DNA of 8,321 bases, taken from NCBI GenBank assembly GCA_050251415.1, contig JBFWMT010000077.1:1-8321 (forward strand), in the 5' to 3' direction. The notes under the pieces were generated by a model. That model did not search any database, was not told the origin of the DNA, and worked only from the letters and a program-made list of their open reading frames with translations. The position numbers and the translations under genes are program-made. Numbering within the stretch: position 1 is the stretch's first letter; each line of letters starts with the position of its first letter. The DNA comes from UBA8514 sp050251415 (GTDB lineage: Bacteria > Bacillota > Clostridia > Lachnospirales > Anaerotignaceae). This document shows, one piece after another, positions 1 to 6,103 of the stretch.

Positions 1-423
1 TTCAAGTATTTGGCTTTTCATAATGTCGCATTCCTTTTCGTCTGCCGTTCTAAAGGCCGGGTCTATGTTAATGTACATATAATTTTCTTTAACCACTCTA
101 AGGCAAAAAGAGTCTATAGTTGTAATTTGTGCACGGTTAAGCAGTGTCATTTGTCTCTTCAAATGTTCGTTTTCAGGGTTTTCCTTAATCTTTGCAGAAA
201 TTGTTTTACCAATTCTTTCTCTCATTTGGCTTGCGGCAGCCTTGGTAAATGTAAGCACTAAAAGCTTATCAATGTCTACAGCAGTCTCTTCGTCACAAAT
301 AAGGCGTATAATACGCTCTACCAAAACGGCTGTTTTCCCACTGCCTGCCGCCGCCGCCACCAAAATGTCCGCATTTCTCTCCGTTATTGCCCTGTACTGC
401 TCATCTGTCCATTTGTTACCCAT
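1..423 (-). CDS. addA: AddA, ATP-dependent helicase/nuclease subunit A (N-terminal part, cut by window edge)
   Basis: N-terminal 141 residues of the UvrD-like helicase/nuclease subunit of AddAB, which processes DNA double-strand ends for recombinational repair in Firmicutes (family knowledge). Seen: a Q-motif-like WTDEQYRAI (residues 5-13), Walker A AAGSGKTA (25-32), motif Ia LLVLTFTKAAASQMRERI (54-71) and TTIDSFC (101-107). The segment NPENEHLKRQ around residue 82 and DPAFRTADE near 121 are also typical of AddA rather than PcrA or UvrD. The ATG at 423-421 is preceded by an AGAGGTG ribosome binding site, and the start matches the family's usual start just before the KWT motif. The C-terminal helicase core and the nuclease domain lie outside the window. 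It starts 23 bp after the 202-residue unknown gene, so the two are probably co-transcribed. AddB is not directly upstream, contrary to the common addB-addA order. Confidence 0.93.
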   Translation of the reverse strand, partial: MGNKWTDEQYRAITERNADILVAAAAGSGKTAVLVERIIRLICDEETAVDIDKLLVLTFTKAAASQMRERIGKTISAKIKENPENEHLKRQMTLLNRAQITTIDSFCLRVVKENYMYINIDPAFRTADEKECDIMKSQILE

Positions 424-446
424 GTATGCACCTCTTTTGCTTCCCT

Positions 447-1055
447 TTACGCTTCCTTGAAAAGTTGAGTTTCTGCTATTTTAATTCGTCTGTTAATGGA
501 TATATATTTTGATAAATACCCCAAAAAGCTGTTATATGAATTATAGCAAAAATTTTCAATAAAAGCCAATGTAAAAGGATTTTCGACTTCCTTCCCAAAA
601 AGATATTTCCCCAGGGAACGTGCAAAAAGGGATGGGAACTGGTTTTCAAAATTTACATGACAAAGGTATAAAAGCTTAAATAATCTCTCTTCTGCATCGT
701 CAAAGCTGTATACACCATACATGCAGTTAGCCATATCCTCCTCATTCAAATCGGATCTTTTTTTCCTAAGCATTTTTATTGTATGATACATCGCCATAAT
801 TTTAAAAAATCTGCGCCCTCGCTCTTCATCCATAAGGTCTATGTTGTCGTAAAAAAAATTGCTGTGGCAGTCCATTTCCACAAAAAACTCATATGCATCG
901 ATTACTGTAAATTCTGCCGCCAATTCGTAAAATGAAAGATAAAAGCTGTTTTCAAGGTTATATACCTTACTTAAAATTTCTTCCTTCTGCTTTTCCACCG
1001 TCTTTTCTATTATCTTGTCCTTAGCACAATATATGTTGTACGCCGAAATAATCAT
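447..1055 (-). CDS. Unrecognised 202-residue aromatic-rich protein upstream of addA
   Basis: I do not recognise this family. It is a convincing gene: 202 uninterrupted codons, an ATG at 1055-1053, and a perfect AGGAGG ribosome binding site at 1067-1062. It lies in the same strand and cluster as addA, whose start follows 23 bp after its stop. The product has no signal peptide or clear membrane segment and looks mostly helical. A charged, possibly coiled segment lies at residues 12-30 (KDKIIEKTVEKQKEEILSK). About 18% of residues are Phe or Tyr (36 of 202). Cysteines are at 10, 63, 111, 132 and 170, which does not resemble the C-terminal Fe-S cysteine set of AddB. A basic stretch occurs around 94-100 (KMLRKKR). 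A regulatory or accessory role tied to AddA is possible from position alone. It could equally be an unrelated cytoplasmic protein. Confidence 0.85.
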   Translation of the reverse strand: MIISAYNIYCAKDKIIEKTVEKQKEEILSKVYNLENSFYLSFYELAAEFTVIDAYEFFVEMDCHSNFFYDNIDLMDEERGRRFFKIMAMYHTIKMLRKKRSDLNEEDMANCMYGVYSFDDAEERLFKLLYLCHVNFENQFPSLFARSLGKYLFGKEVENPFTLAFIENFCYNSYNSFLGYLSKYISINRRIKIAETQLFKEA

Positions 1056-1073
1056 ATCACACCTCCTATGCTA

Positions 1074-1103
1074 ATTTTACAGTATTTTCCTAATACATAA
1101 CAA
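1074..1103 (-). promoter_or_regulatory. Weak candidate promoter for the unknown gene and addA
   Basis: On the minus strand TTGTTA (1103-1098) and TAAAAT (1079-1074) are 18 bp apart. This would place the transcript start almost on top of the ribosome binding site at 1067-1062, giving a very short leader, so the assignment is tentative. A 5-bp inverted repeat (1082-1086 with 1092-1096) lies in the spacer. Some promoter is expected in 1056-1148 because the his terminator at 1149-1179 separates this gene from the upstream operon. Confidence 0.3.
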
Positions 1104-1148
1104 TCAGTTTTGTATACATTTTTAAGAGGTTATTTTTCTATTTACAAC

Positions 1149-1179
1149 AAAAAAAGAGTGCGAACCCAAATCCGCACTC
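1149..1179 (-). terminator. Intrinsic terminator of the his operon
   Basis: On the minus strand GAGTGCG (1179-1173) pairs perfectly with CGCACTC (1162-1156), with a possible extra G-U pair closing the loop. Seven consecutive T residues (1155-1149) follow at once. The signal starts 10 bp after the stop of the small membrane-peptide gene, so that gene falls inside the his transcript. Confidence 0.92.
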
Positions 1180-1189
1180 AACTTCTACA

Positions 1190-1306
1190 CTATTTATTTT
1201 TCTTTTGGCCATACTTAATTACAATTATTACAATAATAATAATAGCTACAAAGGCAAATGCACCATATGCCGCCATCATACCTTCTGCTCCGCTGTAAAC
1301 CTGCAT
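1190..1306 (-). CDS. Small single-pass membrane peptide, last cistron of the his operon (38 residues)
   Basis: Short gene with an ATG at 1306-1304, a TAG stop at 1192-1190 and a strong GGGGAGGG ribosome binding site at 1321-1314, seven bases before the ATG. The peptide has a short N-terminal segment (MQVYSGAEGM), a hydrophobic helix at about residues 11-30 containing runs of Ile and Val, and a basic tail KYGQKKNK. By the positive-inside rule the tail would be cytoplasmic and the N-terminus outside. The gene starts 18 bp after the hisE stop and ends 10 bp before the terminator, so it should be made with the histidine enzymes. I do not recognise the family. Such a short Ile-rich frame could arise by chance in AT-rich DNA. 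The ribosome binding site, spacing and membrane-peptide composition argue against that. Confidence 0.72.
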   Translation of the reverse strand: MQVYSGAEGMMAAYGAFAFVAIIIIVIIVIKYGQKKNK

Positions 1307-1324
1307 TTTCAAGCCCTCCCCAAA

Positions 1325-1654
1325 TTAAATGGCACCCTTAGTGTTAAAAACTTTAAGATTGCTTTCTTTCAATTCACGTCTTGCAAGCTCACCAAACACT
1401 TCATCCCATGTAATACCCATTTCCTCCATCAAAACAGATAAATGGTACATAAAATCACAAATTTCATAAATGGTTTCGGTTTTGTCGTTATTTTTAGCGG
1501 CAATAATTGTTTCCGTTGCCTCTTCGCCAACCTTTTTAAGTATTTTGTCAATCCCTTTGTCCATCAGATAGTTTGTGTAGCTTCCCTCTTTGGGATTGGC
1601 TTTTCTATCTAAAATAACTTTATATAATTCATATAAAACCTCTGAATATTCCAT
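1325..1654 (-). CDS. hisE: Phosphoribosyl-ATP pyrophosphohydrolase
   Basis: Second enzyme of histidine synthesis: hydrolyses phosphoribosyl-ATP to phosphoribosyl-AMP and pyrophosphate in the cytoplasm. The 109-residue length fits stand-alone HisE of the MazG-like all-alpha NTP pyrophosphohydrolase fold. The metal-binding helices are visible as KVGEEATE (residues 41-48, acidic residues at 44, 45 and 48) and EICDFMYH (64-71, E64 and D67), and YTNYLMDKG near residue 26 is also typical. The ATG shares one base with the hisI stop (TAATG), and an AGGAGG ribosome binding site lies at the end of hisI, so the two are probably translationally coupled. HisI and HisE are separate proteins here, not the HisIE fusion of enterobacteria. 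The Lys-rich C-terminal tail (about 96-109) is the least conserved part. Confidence 0.96.
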   Translation of the reverse strand: MEYSEVLYELYKVILDRKANPKEGSYTNYLMDKGIDKILKKVGEEATETIIAAKNNDKTETIYEICDFMYHLSVLMEEMGITWDEVFGELARRELKESNLKVFNTKGAI

Positions 1655-1989
1655 TATAAAACCTCCTCACCAAGGCTGTTTCTGTAAAAACAAGACCTTT
1701 TGCCAGTGTGGCATGCCGCACCCTTTTGCTCAACCTTTATTAGCAATGTATCGCCGTCGCAGTCATAAAAAATTTCTTTAACAATTTGAAAATGCCCCGA
1801 AGTATCACCTTTATGCCATAGTTCTTGTCTGCTTCTGCTGTAGTAATGTACCGTTCCCTTTTCAAGAGTAAGGGCAACAGCTTCACGGTTTGCATAAGCA
1901 AGCATAAGCACTTGCCCATTTTCATAATCCTGAGCAATAACAGGAATAAGCCCTTTTTCATCAAATTTAAGTTCATCTATAAAATTCAT
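1654..1989 (-). CDS. hisI: Phosphoribosyl-AMP cyclohydrolase
   Basis: Third enzyme: opens the adenine ring of phosphoribosyl-AMP to give ProFAR. The length of 111 residues matches monofunctional HisI. Diagnostic motifs are present: VLMLAYANREA (27-37), the YYSRSRQELWHKGDTSGH region (49-66), YDCDGD (75-80) and AACHTGKRSC (91-100). The aspartates of YDCDGD (76, 78, 80) are the expected Mg ligands and cysteines 77, 93 and 100 the expected Zn ligands, so the active site looks intact. The ATG follows an AGGAG ribosome binding site and starts 11 bp after the hisF stop. Its stop overlaps the hisE start by one base. Confidence 0.97.
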   Translation of the reverse strand: MNFIDELKFDEKGLIPVIAQDYENGQVLMLAYANREAVALTLEKGTVHYYSRSRQELWHKGDTSGHFQIVKEIFYDCDGDTLLIKVEQKGAACHTGKRSCFYRNSLGEEVL

Positions 1990-2000
1990 AGTTCTGCTCC

Positions 2001-2759
2001 TTATAATCTAACTGGCACATCTTTTTGTCTGAGGTATTTTTTCAAATCACGTATTTCCATTTCTCTAAAGTGAAAAAGACTTGCCGCAAGTGCCGCATCC
2101 GCCTGGCCCTCTGTAAGTGCATCGTAAAAATGCTCCATATTGCCTGCACCGCCCGAGGCAATCACAGGGATGCGTATAGATGAAGAAATAGCTTTCGTAA
2201 GCTCTATGTCATATCCACTTTTAACTCCGTCGCAGTCCATGCTTGTAAGCAAAATTTCTCCTGCCCCAAGTTTTTCAACCTCTTTTGCCCACTCTACAGC
2301 ATCTTTTCCTGTGTTAACACGTCCGCCGTTAAGGTAAACATCAAACCCTCCGTCGTTACGTCGCTTTGCATCAATAGCAACCACTACGCATTGACTGCCA
2401 AACTTTTCGGCCGCCTCCGTTATAAGCTCTGGGCGTTTCAGTGCCGCTGAATTAACAGAAATTTTATCCGCTCCAGCACTTAAAATGGCTCTAAAATCCT
2501 CAATAGTTCGTATTCCTCCACCAACTGTAAGGGGAATAAAAATCTGCTCTGCAGTTCTTCTAACTACGTCCAACATAATATTTCTTGCATCAGATGAGGC
2601 TGTGATATCCAAAAACACCAACTCGTCCGCCATAGACTCGTTGTAAAATGCCGCTATTTCAACAGGGTCCCCTGCATCTCTTAAATTAACAAAATTTACG
2701 CCTTTAACAACTCGTCCATTGTTTACATCAAGGCATGGAATAATTCTTTTTGTATGCAC
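2001..2759 (-). CDS. hisF: Imidazole glycerol phosphate synthase, cyclase subunit
   Basis: Cyclase half of imidazole glycerol phosphate synthase. It uses ammonia channelled from HisH to convert PRFAR to imidazole glycerol phosphate and AICAR. The 252-residue (beta/alpha)8 barrel has the family's catalytic aspartates at D11 (IIPCLDV) and D130 (VVAIDAKR), and K19 (VVKG) in loop 1. Phosphate-binding glycine loops are TVGGGIRT (78-85) and IASGGAG (200-206). The start codon is GTG (2759-2757), placed eight bases after an AGGAG ribosome binding site and giving the canonical N-terminus MHTKRIIPCLDV. It lies 15 bp after hisA and 11 bp before hisI. HisF and HisA are paralogous barrels. D11 and D130 plus the operon order distinguish this one as HisF. 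Confidence 0.98.
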   Translation of the reverse strand: MHTKRIIPCLDVNNGRVVKGVNFVNLRDAGDPVEIAAFYNESMADELVFLDITASSDARNIMLDVVRRTAEQIFIPLTVGGGIRTIEDFRAILSAGADKISVNSAALKRPELITEAAEKFGSQCVVVAIDAKRRNDGGFDVYLNGGRVNTGKDAVEWAKEVEKLGAGEILLTSMDCDGVKSGYDIELTKAISSSIRIPVIASGGAGNMEHFYDALTEGQADAALAASLFHFREMEIRDLKKYLRQKDVPVRL

Positions 2760-2774
2760 AATACCAACTCCTGT

Positions 2775-3494
2775 TTATTTCTTCTCAAATCGGTTAATAA
2801 CATCGGCAAGGTTTAAAGCGCCTTGATAAATGGCCTTGCCTATAATAACACCGTGGGAACCTATTTGGTCTGCCTTTTCAATATCCATCATTGCAGATAT
2901 TCCGCCTGAGGCAATTATATTAACACCTGTTGCATCAATAATTTCCTTAGTGCTTTCAATGTTAGGGCCAACCATCATTCCGTCCTTTGTAATGTCGGTA
3001 TAAATAATAGTCTTTACGCCAAATTTCTTCATCTGCTTGCAAAGCTCCATTGCAGAAACCTCACTTACCTTTTCCCAGCCCTGTATAGCCACTCTTCCGT
3101 TAACAGCATCAATGCCAACGGCAATTTTATCTCCATATATTTTCACTGCTTCTTTTACTATTTCAGGGTTGCTAACGGCTGTTGTACCTAAAATAACACG
3201 GGATACACCAATGGCAATTCTTTCTTCAATATCACGCATGGTTCTTATACCACCGCCTGTTTGTACTGGAACGTTAAAGGTATCAATTATTTTTTTAATA
3301 ACATCTTGGTTGTAGCCTGCGCCCATTCTTGCACCATCAAGGTCTACAACGTGTAAGTATGTAGCACCTGCTGCTACAAATTTTCTTGCAATACCCAGGG
3401 GGTCATTACCATACACAGTCATATCATCAAATCTGCCTTGTTTAAGGCGCACACACTGTCCGTTTTTAATATCGATAGCAGGATATATTTGCAT
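2775..3494 (-). CDS. hisA: ProFAR isomerase
   Basis: Catalyses the Amadori rearrangement of ProFAR to PRFAR (1-(5-phosphoribosyl)-5-[(5-phosphoribosylamino)methylideneamino]imidazole-4-carboxamide isomerase). The 239-residue (beta/alpha)8 barrel matches the usual length. The general acid-base pair is visible as D8 (IYPAIDI) and D129 (AVGIDAVNGRV). Phosphate loops are QTGGGIRT (78-85) and IIASGGIS (193-200), and the YTDITKDG motif (165-172) is typical of HisA. The ATG lies 2 bp after the hisH stop, with a GGGAGG ribosome binding site inside the end of hisH, suggesting coupling. I see no sign of the dual HisA/TrpF function (PriA) known from actinobacteria, but sequence inspection cannot exclude it. 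Confidence 0.97.
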   Translation of the reverse strand: MQIYPAIDIKNGQCVRLKQGRFDDMTVYGNDPLGIARKFVAAGATYLHVVDLDGARMGAGYNQDVIKKIIDTFNVPVQTGGGIRTMRDIEERIAIGVSRVILGTTAVSNPEIVKEAVKIYGDKIAVGIDAVNGRVAIQGWEKVSEVSAMELCKQMKKFGVKTIIYTDITKDGMMVGPNIESTKEIIDATGVNIIASGGISAMMDIEKADQIGSHGVIIGKAIYQGALNLADVINRFEKK

Positions 3495-3496
3495 AT

Positions 3497-4093
3497 TTAA
3501 AGCCTCCCAAAGTTTTCAAGTATTTTAAGTCCCGTATCTCCGCTTTTTTCAGGATGAAATTGTAAAGCAAAGATATTGTCTTTCTGCGCCGCAACTTGTA
3601 TTTCTTTTCCATAAAAGCATGTTGCGCTAACCACAGGGGCAGTAGTTTCTAAATAATAGGAATGAACGAAGTAAACATATGGTTCGTCCCCAAGGCCTTC
3701 GAAAAGGGGATTTCTCATTTTAATATCTAATGAATTCCACCCGATTTGAGGAATTTTCTCTGTATCTGGCAACCGAACAATTTCTCCTGGAATAAGACCA
3801 AGGCCTTCATATTCACCGTTTTCATAGCTTTTGTCAAACATCATCTGCATACCAAGGCAAATGCCCAAAAACGGTTTATTTTGTGCAACTATTTTGTATA
3901 TAACCTTGTCTATTCCCTTGTCACGTATTGTCTTAATTGCGTCACAAAATGCACCAACGCCTGGCAAAACCACCTTGTCCGCTTCTTCAATCACCTTTGG
4001 GTCATCAGTAATAACCGCTTCAAAACCTAAAAATTCAAATGCCTTCTGAACACTTCTTAAATTGCCCATTCCATAGTCAATAATCGCTATCAA
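3497..4093 (-). CDS. hisH: Imidazole glycerol phosphate synthase, glutaminase subunit
   Basis: Class I glutamine amidotransferase that releases ammonia from glutamine for HisF. The catalytic triad is complete: C79 in PFLGICLGMQ (nucleophile elbow), H180 and E182 in FHPEKSG. The oxyanion-strand motif PGVGAF is at 44-49. The length of 198 residues is normal. The start codon is TTG (4093-4091), supported by a GGAGGTG ribosome binding site over the end of hisB and by the canonical N-terminus MIAIIDYGMGNLRSV. The next in-frame ATG, at residue 9, would delete the first strand. It starts five bases after the hisB stop and ends two bases before hisA. Its partner hisF also uses a non-ATG start, unlike the other his genes here. 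Confidence 0.97.
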   Translation of the reverse strand: MIAIIDYGMGNLRSVQKAFEFLGFEAVITDDPKVIEEADKVVLPGVGAFCDAIKTIRDKGIDKVIYKIVAQNKPFLGICLGMQMMFDKSYENGEYEGLGLIPGEIVRLPDTEKIPQIGWNSLDIKMRNPLFEGLGDEPYVYFVHSYYLETTAPVVSATCFYGKEIQVAAQKDNIFALQFHPEKSGDTGLKILENFGRL

Positions 4094-4098
4094 TCCAA

Positions 4099-4689
4099 CT
4101 ACACCTCCAGCATTCCTTTTGTTGAAAGAACGCCATCAATTCTTTCGTCATATGATGTTGCAATATCCAGTGCCTTTGCAAATGCCTTAAAAATGGCCTC
4201 CGCAATATGATGATTATTTTTACCTGCAAGCATTTTAAAATGAAGATTCATTCCGGCATTGTTCACCACTGCCCTAAAGAACTCCTCCACCATTTCTGTA
4301 TCCATGTCTCCAATTCTGTCTGTTGAAAACGCCACATCGAAGTTTAAATATGGTCTTCCGCTGATATCCATTGAGCAAAGTATAAGGGTTTCGTCCATAG
4401 GCAAAATAAAACTGCCGTATCGCTTTATACCGATCTTGTCCCCAAGTGCCTTATTAAGGCATTTCCCAAACACAATTCCAATGTCTTCAATAGTATGGTG
4501 ACAGTCCACCTCAAGATCACCCTTGGCATCGCATTTAAAATCAATAAATCCGTGTTTAGAAACATGAGTAAGCATATGGTCAAAAAATCCCACTCCTGTT
4601 GAAATTTCGTTAATACCCTTTCCATCAATATTCATTTCCATAACAATTTTGGTTTCAAGGGTATCCCTGTTCATTTGTGCTGTACGCAT
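4099..4689 (-). CDS. hisB: Imidazoleglycerol-phosphate dehydratase (monofunctional)
   Basis: Dehydrates imidazole glycerol phosphate to imidazole acetol phosphate using a di-Mn centre. At 196 residues it is the stand-alone dehydratase, without the HAD phosphatase domain fused to it in E. coli HisB. Conserved metal-binding motifs are GFFDHML (34-40), CHHTIEDIG (63-71) and KNNHHIAEA (137-145), which supply His and Glu ligands in two pseudo-symmetric halves. The ATG at 4689 has a GGGAGGTG ribosome binding site and follows the 124-bp gap after hisD, the largest break in the operon. Because the phosphatase domain is absent, histidinol-phosphate phosphatase activity must come from a gene elsewhere. 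Confidence 0.98.
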   Translation of the reverse strand: MRTAQMNRDTLETKIVMEMNIDGKGINEISTGVGFFDHMLTHVSKHGFIDFKCDAKGDLEVDCHHTIEDIGIVFGKCLNKALGDKIGIKRYGSFILPMDETLILCSMDISGRPYLNFDVAFSTDRIGDMDTEMVEEFFRAVVNNAGMNLHFKMLAGKNNHHIAEAIFKAFAKALDIATSYDERIDGVLSTKGMLEV

Positions 4690-4708
4690 ATTACACCTCC
4701 CTCAAGAT

Positions 4709-4735
4709 ATCTGTTCAAAAGTGACCAAAACAGAT
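4709..4735. repeat. Inverted repeat upstream of hisB
   Basis: ATCTGTT (4709-4715) and AACAGAT (4729-4735) form a perfect 7-bp inverted repeat with a 13-base loop, ending 20 bp upstream of the hisB start. It has no T tract, so it is not an intrinsic terminator. It could be an operator or an RNA hairpin that modulates transcript stability or hisB translation. Chance occurrence is possible. Confidence 0.35.
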
Positions 4736-4763
4736 TGGTATAATTTAGATAAATTTACTATTT

Positions 4764-4792
4764 ATTTTACTACCATTTGGCAAATAAATCAA
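4764..4792 (-). promoter_or_regulatory. Candidate internal promoter for hisBHAFIE
   Basis: In the hisD-hisB gap the minus strand has TTGATT (4792-4787) and TAAAAT (4769-4764) separated by exactly 17 bp. The matches to consensus are 4/6 and 5/6. The predicted start near 4757 would give a leader of about 70 bases before hisB. The DNA is AT-rich, so false matches are easy. The support is the spacing and the location at the only sizeable gap in the operon. Confidence 0.38.
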
Positions 4793-4813
4793 TAATTCTA
4801 CCGAAATTTCTAC

Positions 4814-6103
4814 TTACTTTCTAACACGAACCGCATTTGCATGTGCAGTTAAGCCCTCGGCATTTGCAAAATCAATTAAATCGTCTTGCAATGCAAGCAA
4901 AGCATTTTTGCTAAAAGAAATGATACTGCTTTTTTTAATAAAATCGTCTATCGATAACGGAGAGAAAAACCGTGCTGTACCGCCTGTAGGCAAAACATGG
5001 TTCGGCCCTGCCATATAATCTCCCAACGGCTCTGGGGAATAATGCCCCATAAATATTGCCCCTGCGTTTTGTACCAGTGGCAGTAACTCAAATGGCGATG
5101 ATGTGCAAAGCTCCATATGCTCTGGTGCAATACCATTGGATATATCACAAGCTTCTTCTATTGTATCCACAACAATAATTGCACCAAAATTGTTTATAGA
5201 CTTTTCTATAATCTCTTTTCTTTCAAGCACTGCTGTCTGCTTTTCAATTTCAAGCTGAACCTCTTGGGCAAGTTTTTCGTCCGTTGTTATTAAAATTGCA
5301 CTGGCAAGTTCATCATGTTCCGCCTGACTAAGCATATCAGCCGCCACAAATTGTGCATTAGCACTGCTGTCTGCAATAATAAGTATTTCACTTGGCCCTG
5401 CAACGGAATCAATGTTAACGTGACCGTAAACAGTCCTTTTTGCAAGAGCAACAAATATATTTCCAGGCCCACAAATTTTATCTACCTTTGGAACGCTTTC
5501 AGTTCCGTATGCTAAAGCGGCAATTGCCTGCGCGCCACCTATTTTAAATATTTCAGTTACACCAGCTTCAACAGCCGCAACAATGGTTGTTGGGTAAACA
5601 CTTCCGTCCTTTTGTGCCGGCGTTGTCATATAAATATTTTTAACTCCAGCCACATGTGCCGGAATCACATTCATTATAACACTTGATGGATATGCCGCTT
5701 TTCCACCTGGAACATATACACCCACATTTTCCAGTGGACGTATAAGCTGACCAAGAATTTCCCCGTTAGGGCTTGGCTCAAACCAGCTGTTAATTTTCTG
5801 CTTTTGGTGAAAATCCTTTATTCTTGTTGCCGCTCGGCGAATAACTCTTATTAAATCCTCACTCACCTGTGTATAGGCATATTCAATTTCTTCCCTGCTT
5901 ACTTTTATACATGAAGCATCTATGTCAATTTTATCGAACTGCTTTGTGTAGTTAAAAACAGCCTTGTCACCGTTTTTACGTACATCTGTAAGTATTTCAT
6001 CTACTATTTCCTGCACATTTTCGTGTTCAAGCTGAGAACGAGATAAAATTTGTTTTACAATTTTCTTTCCATCTTCTGTTTCATATCTAATTATAGGTAT
6101 CAT
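4814..6103 (-). CDS. hisD: Histidinol dehydrogenase
   Basis: Last two steps of the pathway: NAD-dependent oxidation of histidinol to histidinaldehyde and then histidine, with one Zn per active site. The 429-residue length is normal. Zn ligands are Q260 and H263 (LSQAEHDE), D362 (GDYMAGPNH) and H421 (GLTAHANAV). The catalytic E328-H329 pair is in APEHMEL. Other hallmarks are YVPGGKAAYPSS (130-141), KIGGAQAIAALAYG (187-200), CGPGN (211-215) and DSVAGPSEI (232-240). The ATG overlaps the hisG stop (ATGA), with AAGGAGG just upstream. All functional residues are present. The gene ends 124 bp before hisB, whereas the other his junctions range from 4-bp overlaps to 15-bp gaps. Confidence 0.98.
   Translation of the reverse strand: MIPIIRYETEDGKKIVKQILSRSQLEHENVQEIVDEILTDVRKNGDKAVFNYTKQFDKIDIDASCIKVSREEIEYAYTQVSEDLIRVIRRAATRIKDFHQKQKINSWFEPSPNGEILGQLIRPLENVGVYVPGGKAAYPSSVIMNVIPAHVAGVKNIYMTTPAQKDGSVYPTTIVAAVEAGVTEIFKIGGAQAIAALAYGTESVPKVDKICGPGNIFVALAKRTVYGHVNIDSVAGPSEILIIADSSANAQFVAADMLSQAEHDELASAILITTDEKLAQEVQLEIEKQTAVLERKEIIEKSINNFGAIIVVDTIEEACDISNGIAPEHMELCTSSPFELLPLVQNAGAIFMGHYSPEPLGDYMAGPNHVLPTGGTARFFSPLSIDDFIKKSSIISFSKNALLALQDDLIDFANAEGLTAHANAVRVRK

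Noticed and set aside
10..460. Two overlapping plus-strand frames antisense to addA (10-261 and 242-460)
   Set aside because: They run opposite to a clear AddA N-terminus with intact helicase motifs. Their translations show only low-complexity antisense character.
3037..3315. Plus-strand open frame of 92 codons inside hisA
   Set aside because: It lies antisense to a fully conserved hisA, has no ribosome binding site and no recognisable product. The same holds for the other plus-strand frames inside the his genes, such as 3746-4030, 4259-4501 and 6050-6361.
4724..4739. Small hairpin ACCAA/TTGGT in the hisD-hisB gap as a terminator
   Set aside because: The stem is only five mostly A-T pairs and no T tract follows on the minus strand, so it cannot act as an intrinsic terminator.
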